Positions 17,115 to 27,848 of a DNA stretch of 64,000 nucleotides are shown piece by piece (position 1 is the first letter of the stretch; each line of letters starts with the position of its first letter). Below the pieces are notes generated by a model. That model was not told the DNA's origin, made no database searches, and worked only from the letters and a program-made list of their open reading frames with translations. Origin of the DNA: Lacticaseibacillus suilingensis (lineage in GTDB: Bacteria > Bacillota > Bacilli > Lactobacillales > Lactobacillaceae); assembly GCF_016861845.1 (NCBI RefSeq), contig NZ_BOLV01000006.1, forward strand, positions 1 to 64,000. The letters run 5' to 3'. The position numbers were made by a program, and so were the translations under genes.

Positions 17115-17163
17115 AAAAACTCTCAGGCAACTTGGTAAATGCCAAGTGGTCTGAGAGTTTTTT
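17115..17163. terminator. Two-way terminator between LacI and TetR genes
   Basis: AAAAACTCTCAG pairs with CTGAGAGTTTTT around an inner ACTTGG/CCAAGT stem. Both flanking genes converge on it. Confidence 0.88.
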
Positions 17164-17169
17164 GCTTGG

Positions 17170-17793
17170 TTAGTTTGATGTGCCTCGCTGGGTAATCCCC
17201 AACATGTCATACGGGGATAAATACAAGGCGCGCATGATGACTTGCGCCAATTCAGCCGGGGGCAGGCGATCTTCACCAGCCAGCCAGGTGCGCACCACCG
17301 CCATAATGGCATTGGTCACCAAGCTTAAGGCATAGGGCTGCGGCAAATCGCGGCGAAACGTCGGCGTCCCTTTCACGCGGTACAGCTCGCCGAGAATGGC
17401 CGTTTGCAACTTATCCGTCAGCAAAGCCACGAATCCGGGATCGCCATTCGGGCCAAATAGAAACGCCAGTAAAGCGCGATTGGCCGCGACCAAGGCCACG
17501 ATCTGGTCAATCACCGGATAAGGGCGCCCGGCAGTAAAATCTTGCGGATTCATGGTGCCTTCGATGCCCCCGTCTAACCGGTGCTGAAATTCAGTGGTGA
17601 GTGCCGCTTCCATTTTGGTCACCAAATCATCTTTATCTAGATAGTGCAAATAAAACGTGCCGCGACTAATCCCACTAGTACGGGTGAGATCGCTGATGGT
17701 AATTTGATTCAAGGGTTTGGCTTTACCAACGGCGACCAGCGCCGACATAATCGCCTTTTCCGTTTGGGCGACCCGTTCTTGATGCGTAGGCAT
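17170..17793 (-). CDS. TetR-family regulator
   Basis: The 207-aa protein has a TetR helix-turn-helix at about 12-60 (AIMSALVAVG, then ISDLTRTSGISRGTFYLHY) and an all-helical ligand domain. It is transcribed away from the ABC exporter operon and probably represses it when no inducer is present. The start is the ATG at 17793 after AAGGAG; the longer in-frame extension runs through the divergent promoter and is unlikely. The product resembles small-molecule-responsive regulators of drug or lipid efflux. Confidence 0.9.
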   Translation of the reverse strand: MPTHQERVAQTEKAIMSALVAVGKAKPLNQITISDLTRTSGISRGTFYLHYLDKDDLVTKMEAALTTEFQHRLDGGIEGTMNPQDFTAGRPYPVIDQIVALVAANRALLAFLFGPNGDPGFVALLTDKLQTAILGELYRVKGTPTFRRDLPQPYALSLVTNAIMAVVRTWLAGEDRLPPAELAQVIMRALYLSPYDMLGITQRGTSN

Positions 17794-17852
17794 GTTATTT
17801 TTTCTCCTTTTACTGAACAGTTTTTTAAAATCTGTGCATAGAACTGGCCACG

Positions 17853-17908
17853 AGCCGTTGTTTAATATGAGAGTAATTTGATTAACACGTTGTTCATTAT
17901 TAACGGCT
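17853..17908. promoter_or_regulatory. Divergent control region with repeats
   Basis: AGCCGTT (17853-17859) and AACGGCT (17902-17908) form an inverted repeat 42 nt apart. CGTTGTTTAATAT (from 17856) and CGTTGTTCATTAT (from 17888) form a direct repeat. These flank the AT-rich stretch where both promoters should lie and are candidate TetR sites. Confidence 0.5.
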
Positions 17909-17923
17909 TGGAGGAGAAATGCA

Positions 17924-18628
17924 ATGACGAATTTCATCACCGTGAAAAACGAAACCAAAACCTACGGCAGTGGCGACCACGCTGTCACCGCCAATCAAAA
18001 CATTAGCTTCGACATCGCGCCAGGCGAGCTCACCATCATCTTAGGCGCTTCCGGCGCCGGCAAGTCCACGCTTTTGAACGTGCTTGGGGGGATGGATCAC
18101 CTCACCAGCGGGTCAGTCAACGTGAACGGCATCGAACTGGGCGACCTCGATTCACGCGGCCTCACCACTTATCGCCGCAAACAAATCGGCTTTGTCTTTC
18201 AGTTTTACAACCTGGTGCAAAACCTCACCACCCGGGAAAATGTCGAACTGGCAGCTGAAATTGCCGATCAGGCGATGCCGGCTGACGAGGCGCTCAAGGC
18301 GGTGGGGCTGGAAAAACGCACGGAAAATTTCCCCGCTCAGCTCTCCGGTGGTGAACAGCAACGCGTCGCGATCGCCCGCGCCATGGCCAAAAATCCTGCC
18401 CTGCTCTTAGCTGACGAACCCACCGGCGCCTTGGATTACAAAACCGGCAAAAAGATTTTGCAACTGTTCCAAGACTTCGCCCGGCAATCCGGCAAAAACG
18501 TCATCATCGTGACGCACAACTCCATGATCCGGCCGATGGCAGACCATGTGATTGAAATCGCCGACGGTCAGGTCAAGGCCGACACCCGCAATGCCCAGCC
18601 GACCCCGGTGGCTGAACTCGAATGGTAG
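17924..18628 (+). CDS. ABC transporter ATP-binding protein, MacB/LolD type
   Basis: The 234-aa ATPase has Walker [10 protein letters not shown], the Q-loop region [14 protein letters not shown], signature [14 protein letters not shown], Walker [13 protein letters not shown] and switch IIVTHN. It belongs to the MacB/LolD/FtsE group, whose partners are FtsX-like permeases that move substrates by mechanotransmission. The ATG follows GGAGG by 9 nt. The permease gene begins 12 nt downstream, and both are opposite the TetR gene. Confidence 0.93.
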   Translation: MTNFITVKNETKTYGSGDHAVTANQNISFDIAPGELTIILGASGAGKSTLLNVLGGMDHLTSGSVNVNGIELGDLDSRGLTTYRRKQIGFVFQFYNLVQNLTTRENVELAAEIADQAMPADEALKAVGLEKRTENFPAQLSGGEQQRVAIARAMAKNPALLLADEPTGALDYKTGKKILQLFQDFARQSGKNVIIVTHNSMIRPMADHVIEIADGQVKADTRNAQPTPVAELEW

Positions 18629-18639
18629 GAGGCCGTCTC

Positions 18640-21357
18640 ATGACAATGTTAAATAAGAATATTGGGCGCGAGTTCAAAATGTCCCGCGCGCGTTATTTCT
18701 CGGTGTCAGCGCTCCTGATGCTTGGGGTCTTCGTCCTGATTGGCCTCAACGTTACCGGCCCCAACATGCGCCAAACCGCGCAAACTGCCTACCAAGCAGA
18801 ACACTTGGCTGACGCCAAAGTCACTTCAACGGTCAGCCTCGACGCCAAGGACCAAACCACTATTCGCCAACTCAGTGGCATTAAAAAAGCCGAGTTTGGC
18901 TATACCACCGACGTTTTGGTCAAAAACACGACGCAAGCGTTGCGCATTCAAAGCAACCCCCAGACTTTGTCGCAGTTAACGCTCACCAAAGGCCATCAGG
19001 CGAAAACCGCCAAGCAAATCGTCCTCAGTGACAGCTTGCGCGGCCGCTATCAGCTAGGCGACAAGATTACCCTGGCCGCTGGCAAAACCGGCGCCACGAC
19101 TGGCCTCAAGCACCGCAGCTTCACTGTGGTGGGCTTTGCCACCTCAACTGAATACTTGAAGAAAGACAAAATCGGGTCAACGAGTTTGGGGAATGGAACC
19201 TTAACCGGCTTTGCTTACACCACGAAAGCCGCGTTTACGGCCAACCAGCCCAATGTCGCGCGGCTAGCTTTCAGCACCACCAAAGGCGCAGCCTACTCAA
19301 CGGCTTATGAGCATCATGCCACCACGTTGGTCAACAAACTGCAAAAAACGCTGAACCGCCGCAACCAGGCCCGGGTTACCAGCCTGCGCAGTGACTTAAC
19401 CGATCAGATCACCACTGCTGAACAAGCCATTAAGACCAACACCGCTTCCTTGCAAAGCGCAACGGCCACCTTGACCGCTGCCCAAACCCAGCTCTCTAGC
19501 CAAATGGCTCAGGCCCAGGCCACGCAAAACACTGTCGCCATGGCCCAACTGAGCGCCAAGCAAGCCGCGCTCACACAGCAACAAGCGGCTTTAACCACGA
19601 AACAAAAGCAGCTCACCCAGGCCAAGGCCAAAGTCGCCATCGCCAAAACCACCAAGCGGCAACTCAGTCAGATCACCTTGACGGTGGCGACCCGCAATGA
19701 TTACAACGATGGCTACAACAACTATGGCGAAGACGCCGCCCGCATTGATGCCCTGGGCAAATCCTTCCCCGCGTTCTTCTTCTTGATTGCCATTTTGGTC
19801 AGCTTCACCACCATGCGGCGGATGGTGGAGGAAAAACGCATCGAGATGGGCACGCTGCGCGCTTTGGGGTACACCAAAGGCGAGGTCATGCGCGAATTTC
19901 TCGTTTACAGTGTCACCACTGCCATTACTGGTACGGTGTTAGGCAGTATCCTAGGGCTGCTGGTGCTGCCACGAATCATTTTCCGCGCCTACACCGCCAA
20001 CTTCAACTTTGCTAGCTTGCAACTGGCCTTGCATCCTGGCTATATCGCCTTGGGGTTGGCCCTGGCGTTATTCTCGACGGTACTAGCATCTTGGCTCGCC
20101 GCCCATGCTTCACTCAAAACCATCACGGCGGACTTGATGCTGCCAAAGCCGCCGGCCAGCGGCTCGCGCATTTTGCTTGAACGCATCACCCCGTTGTGGC
20201 AGCGCATGAGTTTCTCGCACAAGGTCACCGCGCGCAATCTCTTCCGCTACAAAGGCCGCATGCTCATGACCATTATCGGGGTGGCTGGCGCTACTGCGTT
20301 AATGATTACCGGCTTTGGGATTCGCGATTCCCTCAACACCATCATCGACCGGCAATTTGGCCAAATCAGCCAGTATGATCTGGTGGCGGTTTACAACCCT
20401 GATGCCCAAGCCGCCAAGGTCAGCGCGGCGAAAAAGACCGTGACCGCTTCCAATCAAGTCAAGCGCGAAACCGCCGCCTACTTTGAGAATGTTTACGCCA
20501 CCACCAGCGGCTCTGATTCCCGCGAAAACATCTCCTTGATGGTGCCGCAAAACGCCAGTGCCATGGATCGGTACATCAAACTCCGGGATACGCAAACCGG
20601 CAAAAAGCTCACTCTCACCAACCAAGGGGCTATCATCTCGCAGAAACTCGCCAAACTGCAAGGCGTCAAAGCCGGTGATTCCTTCACCATTAAAGCTAGC
20701 GACGGTACCGCGCACAAGATTAAAGTCGCCGCCATCACCACGATGTATGCCGGCCACTATGTTTACATGAACCAACACTACTACCAGCAGGTCTACCACA
20801 CGAAGACTAGCTCAAACGCCTACCTGGTGACACTGAAACACAGCACCAGCAAAGCGGTTAACCACTTTGCCGCCCGCTTCAACCACCAAGCTGCCGCTGT
20901 GCAAACCGTCCAATCGCAAGAAACCAAACGCACCATCACCAACATTTTGAGTAATTTGAATAACTTGATTCTCGTGTTGGTACTCAGTGCCTCACTCTTG
21001 TCGTTGGTCGTGCTGTACACCCTAACCAACATCAACGTCTCCGAACGCGTCCGCGAGCTGTCCACCCTGAAAGTGCTTGGGTTCTACCCCCGAGAAGTGC
21101 TCATGTACATTTACCGGGAAACCAACATCTTAACTGGGGTCGGGATTCTCGCCGGCATCGGGGTTGGCTACGCGTTCCATGCTTACATCATGGCGCTGTT
21201 GCCACCAGCCACCGCGATGGTTGCACCAGGCTTAACCTGGCTTAACATCGGCATTTCCGTTGGCCTCACGATTGTCTTCTCACTGCTCGTAATGCTCATG
21301 ATGAATCACAAGATCCAAAGTGTCGACATGCTTGAAGCCTTGAAGTCGGTGGATTAA
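18640..21357 (+). CDS. Large FtsX-type ABC permease with coiled coil
   Basis: The 905-aa protein has one membrane segment near the N-terminus, an extracellular region, and two FtsX-like modules (about 365-480 and 770-900), each with three or four membrane segments. The external region includes a Gln/Ala/Thr-rich stretch at about 235-340 (repeated TAAQTQLSSQMAQAQ, KQAALTQQQAALTTKQKQ) that should form a long coiled coil. This resembles exporters found with TetR genes in lactobacilli. The start at 18640 follows GGAGG by 7 nt. Substrates may be membrane-active peptides or lipids, but that is inference. Confidence 0.88.
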   Translation: MTMLNKNIGREFKMSRARYFSVSALLMLGVFVLIGLNVTGPNMRQTAQTAYQAEHLADAKVTSTVSLDAKDQTTIRQLSGIKKAEFGYTTDVLVKNTTQALRIQSNPQTLSQLTLTKGHQAKTAKQIVLSDSLRGRYQLGDKITLAAGKTGATTGLKHRSFTVVGFATSTEYLKKDKIGSTSLGNGTLTGFAYTTKAAFTANQPNVARLAFSTTKGAAYSTAYEHHATTLVNKLQKTLNRRNQARVTSLRSDLTDQITTAEQAIKTNTASLQSATATLTAAQTQLSSQMAQAQATQNTVAMAQLSAKQAALTQQQAALTTKQKQLTQAKAKVAIAKTTKRQLSQITLTVATRNDYNDGYNNYGEDAARIDALGKSFPAFFFLIAILVSFTTMRRMVEEKRIEMGTLRALGYTKGEVMREFLVYSVTTAITGTVLGSILGLLVLPRIIFRAYTANFNFASLQLALHPGYIALGLALALFSTVLASWLAAHASLKTITADLMLPKPPASGSRILLERITPLWQRMSFSHKVTARNLFRYKGRMLMTIIGVAGATALMITGFGIRDSLNTIIDRQFGQISQYDLVAVYNPDAQAAKVSAAKKTVTASNQVKRETAAYFENVYATTSGSDSRENISLMVPQNASAMDRYIKLRDTQTGKKLTLTNQGAIISQKLAKLQGVKAGDSFTIKASDGTAHKIKVAAITTMYAGHYVYMNQHYYQQVYHTKTSSNAYLVTLKHSTSKAVNHFAARFNHQAAAVQTVQSQETKRTITNILSNLNNLILVLVLSASLLSLVVLYTLTNINVSERVRELSTLKVLGFYPREVLMYIYRETNILTGVGILAGIGVGYAFHAYIMALLPPATAMVAPGLTWLNIGISVGLTIVFSLLVMLMMNHKIQSVDMLEALKSVD

Positions 21358-21378
21358 ACCGCCGGCTGCTGGGCACTG

Positions 21379-21437
21379 AAAAAATCCACCCTCACCAGTT
21401 AATGAGTGCCATTAATGACTGGTGAGGGTGGATTTTT
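21379..21437 (+). terminator. Strong terminator after the ABC exporter
   Basis: A long stem (CCACCCTCACCAGT with ACTGGTGAGGGTGG, extended by AAAATC/GATTTTT) can work in both directions. It closes the plus-strand operon. Confidence 0.9.
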
Positions 21438-21444
21438 GGTGAAT

Positions 21445-21484
21445 CAAAAACCGGCACGTCGCAGACAAACCGCAACATGCCGGG
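21445..21484 (-). terminator. Terminator after rpmE2
   Basis: On the minus strand CCGGCA and TGCCGG pair around a partly paired loop and are followed by TTTTTG, 7 nt past the stop. Confidence 0.8.
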
Positions 21485-21491
21485 CAATGTT

Positions 21492-21743
21492 TTACTTGTT
21501 GGTGAAACCGTACTTCTTGTTGAAACGATCAACACGGCCGTCAGCCTTGCTGAACTTCTGCTTGCCCGTGTAGAACGGGTGGGAGTCAGAAGAAATTTCA
21601 ACGCGGACGAGTGGGTAGGTGTTACCGTCTTCCCATTCGATGGTTTCGCTTGAGTTCTTGGTCGAACCGGAAATAAACTTATAGCCGGTTGAGGAATCCA
21701 TGAACACTACCTGGTGATATTCTGGGTGGATGCCTTGCTTCAT
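21492..21743 (-). CDS. rpmE2: 50S ribosomal protein L31 type B
   Basis: The 83-aa protein is the zinc-independent type B form of L31. It begins [16 protein letters not shown], has [14 protein letters not shown], and ends [10 protein letters not shown]. The CxxC zinc motif of type A is absent. The ATG follows AAAGGAG by 8 nt. It has its own promoter between murA and itself. Its place next to murA and pyrG is typical of lactobacilli. Confidence 0.97.
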   Translation of the reverse strand: MKQGIHPEYHQVVFMDSSTGYKFISGSTKNSSETIEWEDGNTYPLVRVEISSDSHPFYTGKQKFSKADGRVDRFNKKYGFTNK

Positions 21744-21807
21744 GATATCTTCTCCTTTGCCCTAAGTCATTGCCTGACCTAGAGATAATTCAGTACACAA
21801 CTCTAGC

Positions 21808-21836
21808 ATTCTATCATGCCAAAGCCAAACTTGCAA
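21808..21836 (-). promoter_or_regulatory. rpmE2 promoter
   Basis: On the minus strand TTGCAA (21831-21836) and TAGAAT (21808-21813) are spaced 17 nt, about 65 nt before rpmE2 and directly after the murA stop. Confidence 0.75.
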
Positions 21837-23129
21837 TCAGTTTTCGGCTTGGACTGGGGCGGGTGTTTCGCTATCAATCAGCTCCACATCAGCGCCTAAG
21901 CCGCGCAGCTTTTGAATCACGCGGTCATAGCCGCGTAGGATATTCTCCGCTTTGGTAATGGTCGTGTCGCCTTCTGCCATCAGACCCGCAGTCATCAGAC
22001 AAGCCCCGGCGCGGATTTCTTCGGCGGTGACTTCACAGCCTTCCAGATGATCTGCGTGGTGAAGCATGATCACGTCATTTTCCACGGTGATGTTAGCGCC
22101 CATGCGCTCTAATTCTGGAATGTGGCGCACGCGCTTGGGGTACAAGGTGTCGACAATGATGCCTTCCCCTTGCGCCTTCAGCATCAGCGGCGTAATTGGC
22201 TGCTGCAAGTCCGTGGCAAAGCCCGGATAAGGCAGGGTCTTGATCTGGACCATCCGCAAATCGCCAGAAGGATAGACGAAAATATTATCTTCGCCAACAT
22301 CCATCACGACCCCCATTTCTTCCAGCTTAGCTAAAAAGGCGTCCAAGTGTTCGGAAATGATGTTTTTGACATTGATGCCATCGCCCACGGCCGCGGCCAT
22401 CGCTAAGTAAGTCCCGGCTTCAATTCGATCGGGAATGATGGTATGAGCGTTGTGAGCGGCCAATTCCGCGACCCCTTCGATCCGGATCGTATCCGTCCCG
22501 GCGCCGCGCACGGTGGCGCCCATGTTATTCAAATAAGTGGCCAAGTCAATAATTTCAGGTTCCTTGGCCGCATTTTCAATCACAGTATGGCCTTTGGCAG
22601 TGACCGCCGCCAAAATCACGTTGATGGTGGCGCCCACTGACGCCATATCAAGGAATATCCGGGCGCCATGCAGGCCTTCCTTAGGCGCTTGAATGGCGAT
22701 GGCACCATGTTCATTGGTCACGGTGGCGCCTAGCGCCTCGAAACCTTTGATATGTTGATCAATGGGGCGCGGGCCGATATCATCCCCGCCAGGCAGACCG
22801 ACGACCGCGCGGCCGAAGCGCCCTAATAGCGCCCCCATGAAGTAGTATGAGGCGCGTAAGCTTTTGATTTTACCATTGGGCAGCGGCACATCTTGAATCT
22901 GGGTGGGATCGATATGCAGGACGCAATCAGAAAACTGCGATTTGACGTTCATTTCTTCCAAAATGGCCATCAGGTTGTAGACATCTTGAATCTCAGGAAC
23001 AGATTCGAGTGTGACAGGCGTGCGAGACAAAATCGCGGCTGGGATCAGCGCCACGGTACTATTCTTCGCCCCGCCAATCACGACGGTGCCGGAGAGCTTT
23101 TTGCCTCCGTGAATCAGCATGTTTTTCAT
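21837..23129 (-). CDS. murA: UDP-GlcNAc 1-carboxyvinyltransferase
   Basis: MurA transfers enolpyruvate from PEP to UDP-GlcNAc, the first committed step of peptidoglycan synthesis. The protein is 430 aa, with [19 protein letters not shown] at the start and the EPSP-synthase fold throughout. The active-site loop reads [14 protein letters not shown]. The residue that is Cys115 in Escherichia coli MurA is Asp116 here; an aspartate at this position is known to give fosfomycin insensitivity. The ATG at 23129 follows GAGG by 9 nt; the longer frame to 23201 lacks a site. Lactobacilli often carry two murA genes; which one this is cannot be told from one window. Confidence 0.95.
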   Translation of the reverse strand: MKNMLIHGGKKLSGTVVIGGAKNSTVALIPAAILSRTPVTLESVPEIQDVYNLMAILEEMNVKSQFSDCVLHIDPTQIQDVPLPNGKIKSLRASYYFMGALLGRFGRAVVGLPGGDDIGPRPIDQHIKGFEALGATVTNEHGAIAIQAPKEGLHGARIFLDMASVGATINVILAAVTAKGHTVIENAAKEPEIIDLATYLNNMGATVRGAGTDTIRIEGVAELAAHNAHTIIPDRIEAGTYLAMAAAVGDGINVKNIISEHLDAFLAKLEEMGVVMDVGEDNIFVYPSGDLRMVQIKTLPYPGFATDLQQPITPLMLKAQGEGIIVDTLYPKRVRHIPELERMGANITVENDVIMLHHADHLEGCEVTAEEIRAGACLMTAGLMAEGDTTITKAENILRGYDRVIQKLRGLGADVELIDSETPAPVQAEN

Positions 23130-23496
23130 GAATTTTTTCCTCACTAAAAGACGTTCACTAGAAGCAACCACCGCAAAAATTGGCGCTTTGCGTTGGGCCA
23201 CTGAAGCGGCACACGAAATTCGGCGCAGACGTCGAATTCGGCCGAAAATTATTTCGAAATGAAAATTTCGTTAACTGGTAGGCGTGAAGGTTTCAAAACT
23301 ACATTCACCGTTATATTCTAATGAACTCGCGTCCAAAAAACAACCCGCAATCTCCCGTCGCACCGCCGTTTTCAGCAAATTGCCATTAGCACTCTAACAA
23401 AAAAGTGCCAGCGTTTCGCTGACACTTCGAAGTTAGTGCTGACCTTACTTGATGATAAGCGCGAAGCACCGCACTTTTCCAAGTAAGAAATGGCTT
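23130..23496. other. murA leader and pyrG terminator region
   Basis: No gene is seen in 367 bases. On the minus strand it contains the pyrG terminator (23399-23430), then a possible murA promoter (TATAAC at 23310-23315 with a weak upstream box), then about 180 nt of leader. The leader has AT-rich palindromic stretches (GAATTC and TTTCGAAA), and I assign no riboswitch. Confidence 0.5.
23399..23430 (-). terminator. Terminator after pyrG
   Basis: On the minus strand AAGTGTCAGCG and CGCTGGCACTT pair around AAA and are followed by TTTT. Confidence 0.88.
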
Positions 23497-25511
<2,015 letters not shown>

Positions 25512-25707
25512 TTCATAACAGTAACGCTTTCGCGTGGCTTCAAAAAAACTCAACGTTCGCTTATGAGTTAAGTAGCACATCAATCAGCCATAAACGACCA
25601 GGGCCTGTGCTTCACAGCCCACATCGGTCGAACAGCAAAGATGTTAATTTAAATCCAAAGCATTTTGATAATGACCACCAAGCCCTATTATTCATGCCTG
25701 AATGGTA

Positions 25708-25732
25708 CAAAAAAAGCGGCGCTAGGCCGCTT
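25708..25732 (-). terminator. Terminator after rpoE
   Basis: On the minus strand AGCGGC and GCCGCT pair around 5 nt and are followed by seven T. Confidence 0.88.
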
Positions 25733-25740
25733 GCAGATGC

Positions 25741-26376
25741 TTAATTTTCGTCTGAGTCATCATCATCGCTATCGTCATCCGCGGAGAAATCTGGGGTGTC
25801 GGTGTCGTCTGAATCGTCATCTTCTTCATCGTCGTCGCTGAATTCTGCCAGCTGGCCTTCGATACCGTCGGGCAGATTGTCTTCTTGTTCGTCATCATCG
25901 TCGTCGCCGTTAGCGTCAACGCCATTGTCGAAGTCGTCGCTGGTGTCTTCATCGTCATCATCGGCGTCGAAGTCATCATCTTCTGGATCATCGTCGTTGT
26001 AGTCGATGACATCATCATCGTCGGCCACGTCAGCGAGAAAGGCGTTGACCTTCTTACGCTTCTTGGCGCGGCGTGGGGTGTCTTCTTCATCTTCTGGGTG
26101 GTTGACTTCTTCATCAACGGAATCGTATGGGTACCAAGCCCGCAAGCCCCAGACATTATCGCCCAAGGAGATGAAGCTGCCATCATCATTCAGGTCAGTG
26201 TAGAATTGCGGCAACCGATCACGGATCTCCTCATCGCTTTTGCCCAAGAAGGTCTGAATTTCGTTCACGATGTCCGCAAAGCCCATCGTGTCGCCTTTTT
26301 CTTCGAGAATGCCGCGAGCAACCTCGATCATGGACAGTTCTGATTTATTCGCATCGGCAAATACATCAAGTTTCAA
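25741..26376 (-). CDS. rpoE: DNA-directed RNA polymerase delta subunit
   Basis: The delta subunit of low-GC Gram-positive bacteria raises RNA polymerase specificity and recycling. The 211-aa protein has a folded N-terminal HARE-HTH domain to about residue 95 ([25 protein letters not shown]-type end [14 protein letters not shown]), a short basic patch RRAKKRKK, and a very acidic, disordered Asp-rich tail of about 100 residues. I prefer the TTG at 26376, 10 nt after AAAGGG; the GTG at 26385 is almost on that site. Position beside pyrG is the classic Bacillota order. Confidence 0.95.
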   Translation of the reverse strand: MKLDVFADANKSELSMIEVARGILEEKGDTMGFADIVNEIQTFLGKSDEEIRDRLPQFYTDLNDDGSFISLGDNVWGLRAWYPYDSVDEEVNHPEDEEDTPRRAKKRKKVNAFLADVADDDDVIDYNDDDPEDDDFDADDDDEDTSDDFDNGVDANGDDDDDEQEDNLPDGIEGQLAEFSDDDEEDDDSDDTDTPDFSADDDSDDDDSDEN

Positions 26377-26426
26377 CCGGTACACGCCCTTTCTGCTTAA
26401 TACAGTCTATTGTGAATAATACGCGC

Positions 26427-26873
26427 TCAAGCGTTAAAAAGCAATCGCATCCGATAATTTCCCAGATGGTCGCCGTTGCCGAACAACTCGTACTCGATAT
26501 AGATTTCGCCAGCCAGCGGATCCGTGGTCAGGCGCACATCGAGCCGCGGCGTCACCGTTTCCACCGGAATGATGCCATAAGGCGTGCGGTAGCGCGTCAG
26601 AATGCGGCGGTTGTTGGCAAAATGTAGCCGCAGATGCGTATCATCTTCGCTGGAGCCGCGCGACAGCTGGACAGAACCATCGGCCCGCAACTTCAGTGTG
26701 ACCGGATAGTCGGTATGTTCTTCTTCGTTCACTTCACGATAGCGAATGTACAGTGTGTCCCCCATTTGAACGACTGTGCCTGGCTCATCGAACACATGGT
26801 TCTCCGTTTCCGCCTCTTGGGTGACAAAAGTCTCAAGGTGCACTTGCACCGGGACGCCGTGTGATAAATCCAT
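26427..26873 (-). CDS. DUF1934 (YwiB-like) beta-barrel protein
   Basis: The 148-aa protein matches the small DUF1934 family, predicted to fold as a calycin-like beta barrel. Typical features are an early VHLETFVTQ strand, DTLYIRYREV, and a final block LGNYRMRLLF. The role is not established. In Bacillota it is often found near rpoE and pyrG, as here, 50 nt upstream of rpoE on the same strand. The ATG follows AAAGGG by 9 nt. A divergent LipL-like gene begins 166 nt away. Confidence 0.85.
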   Translation of the reverse strand: MDLSHGVPVQVHLETFVTQEAETENHVFDEPGTVVQMGDTLYIRYREVNEEEHTDYPVTLKLRADGSVQLSRGSSEDDTHLRLHFANNRRILTRYRTPYGIIPVETVTPRLDVRLTTDPLAGEIYIEYELFGNGDHLGNYRMRLLFNA

Positions 26874-27010
26874 TCGAATCAGCCCTTTCTGCTCTCCATT
26901 ATAACGTAAAGACCCTCTTTTGGCTTAAAACTGACGCCTGCGTCATGTTTTATGCAGTTGGCCCAACCGCTCAATTCCTTGGGAAAGGTGCATGGCACGC
27001 CGAACTTGCA

Positions 27011-27016
27011 TATAAT
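27011..27016 (+). promoter_or_regulatory. Probable -10 box of the lipL-HD operon
   Basis: A perfect TATAAT lies 24 nt before the ATG at 27040. The -35 region is weak. Transcription would begin close to the ATG at 27022, which favours the later start for the protein. Confidence 0.55.
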
Positions 27017-27039
27017 AGGGTATGAATGGGGGCGAGCGG

Positions 27040-27846
27040 ATGGACAAAGTACTGAACCAGGCAGGGCCAATCGGCGTGTTAAACCAACACTTCACCGCTG
27101 ACCAGCGGCTTTTGAGCTTTGCGCATACCAACGCCCTTTTGAGCCGGCCAGCCGGGTTGCCTGCAGTGTTCGTCCACTACTGGACATTGGCCCGCACCGT
27201 GATTTTGGGAATGCAGGATTTGCGCTTGCCGCAGCTCCCAGCAGCGCTGAAGACCTTGCAAGCAGCGGGCTACCCCTTCTTTGTTCGCAACTCTGGCGGT
27301 TTAGGCATTGTCTGCGACGATCAGGTGCTGAACGTTAGCTTGTTCTTACCCCCTGACGCCGCCACGATTCCTGAAGCCTATCAGCTCATGGCGGACTGGC
27401 TGACGACTGCGGTGGGGGCGCCGCTGACGGTGGGTGAGGTGCCTCATTCCTATTGCCCAGGCACTTTTGACCTGAGCTTAGGGGGACAAAAAATCGCCGG
27501 GCTAGCTCAGCGCCGCACCAGTCGCGGCATCGTGGTGATGGCATATCTGGCCGTTGGCGGCGATCAAGCCGCGCGCGGCCAGGTGATGGCTGATTTTTAC
27601 CAGGCCGGCGACGGCCAAGCCGATCCGCGCCACCGCTTTCCGCAGGTGAGGCCTGCAACGATGGGCACTTTAAATGCCCACCTTGCTGCCCCGCTCACCG
27701 CGCAAGGCTTAAGTGCTAAACTCACGGCTGCTTTAACCACAAAGCCAGTGTCCCTCACGCCTGTCCTTGCCACCTCGGCCTATCAATCAGCGCTGACAGC
27801 CGCCTTAACCGACATGCAAGCCCGCAATCAGTTTGAAGGAGAATAA
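27040..27846 (+). CDS. lipL: LipL-like octanoyl/lipoyl amidotransferase
   Basis: This 268-aa protein belongs to the biotin/lipoate ligase fold. FFVRNSGGLGIVCDDQVLN is the family RRxxGGGxV region in altered form. CPGTFDLSLGGQKIAGLAQRR is diagnostic of LipL, where the Cys carries the acyl group during transfer from GcvH to E2 subunits. It therefore probably acts in lipoate scavenging or assembly. The ATG at 27040 follows GGGGGCGAG; the one at 27022 is probably at the transcription start. It is followed 2 nt later by the HD phosphohydrolase gene. An LplA-type ligase is the alternative. Confidence 0.78.
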   Translation: MDKVLNQAGPIGVLNQHFTADQRLLSFAHTNALLSRPAGLPAVFVHYWTLARTVILGMQDLRLPQLPAALKTLQAAGYPFFVRNSGGLGIVCDDQVLNVSLFLPPDAATIPEAYQLMADWLTTAVGAPLTVGEVPHSYCPGTFDLSLGGQKIAGLAQRRTSRGIVVMAYLAVGGDQAARGQVMADFYQAGDGQADPRHRFPQVRPATMGTLNAHLAAPLTAQGLSAKLTAALTTKPVSLTPVLATSAYQSALTAALTDMQARNQFEGE

Positions 27847-27848
27847 AT

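Noticed and set aside
25796-26343. Ser-rich and Val/Ile-rich frames on the plus strand over rpoE
   Set aside because: They are translations of the complement of the Asp-codon-rich rpoE tail.
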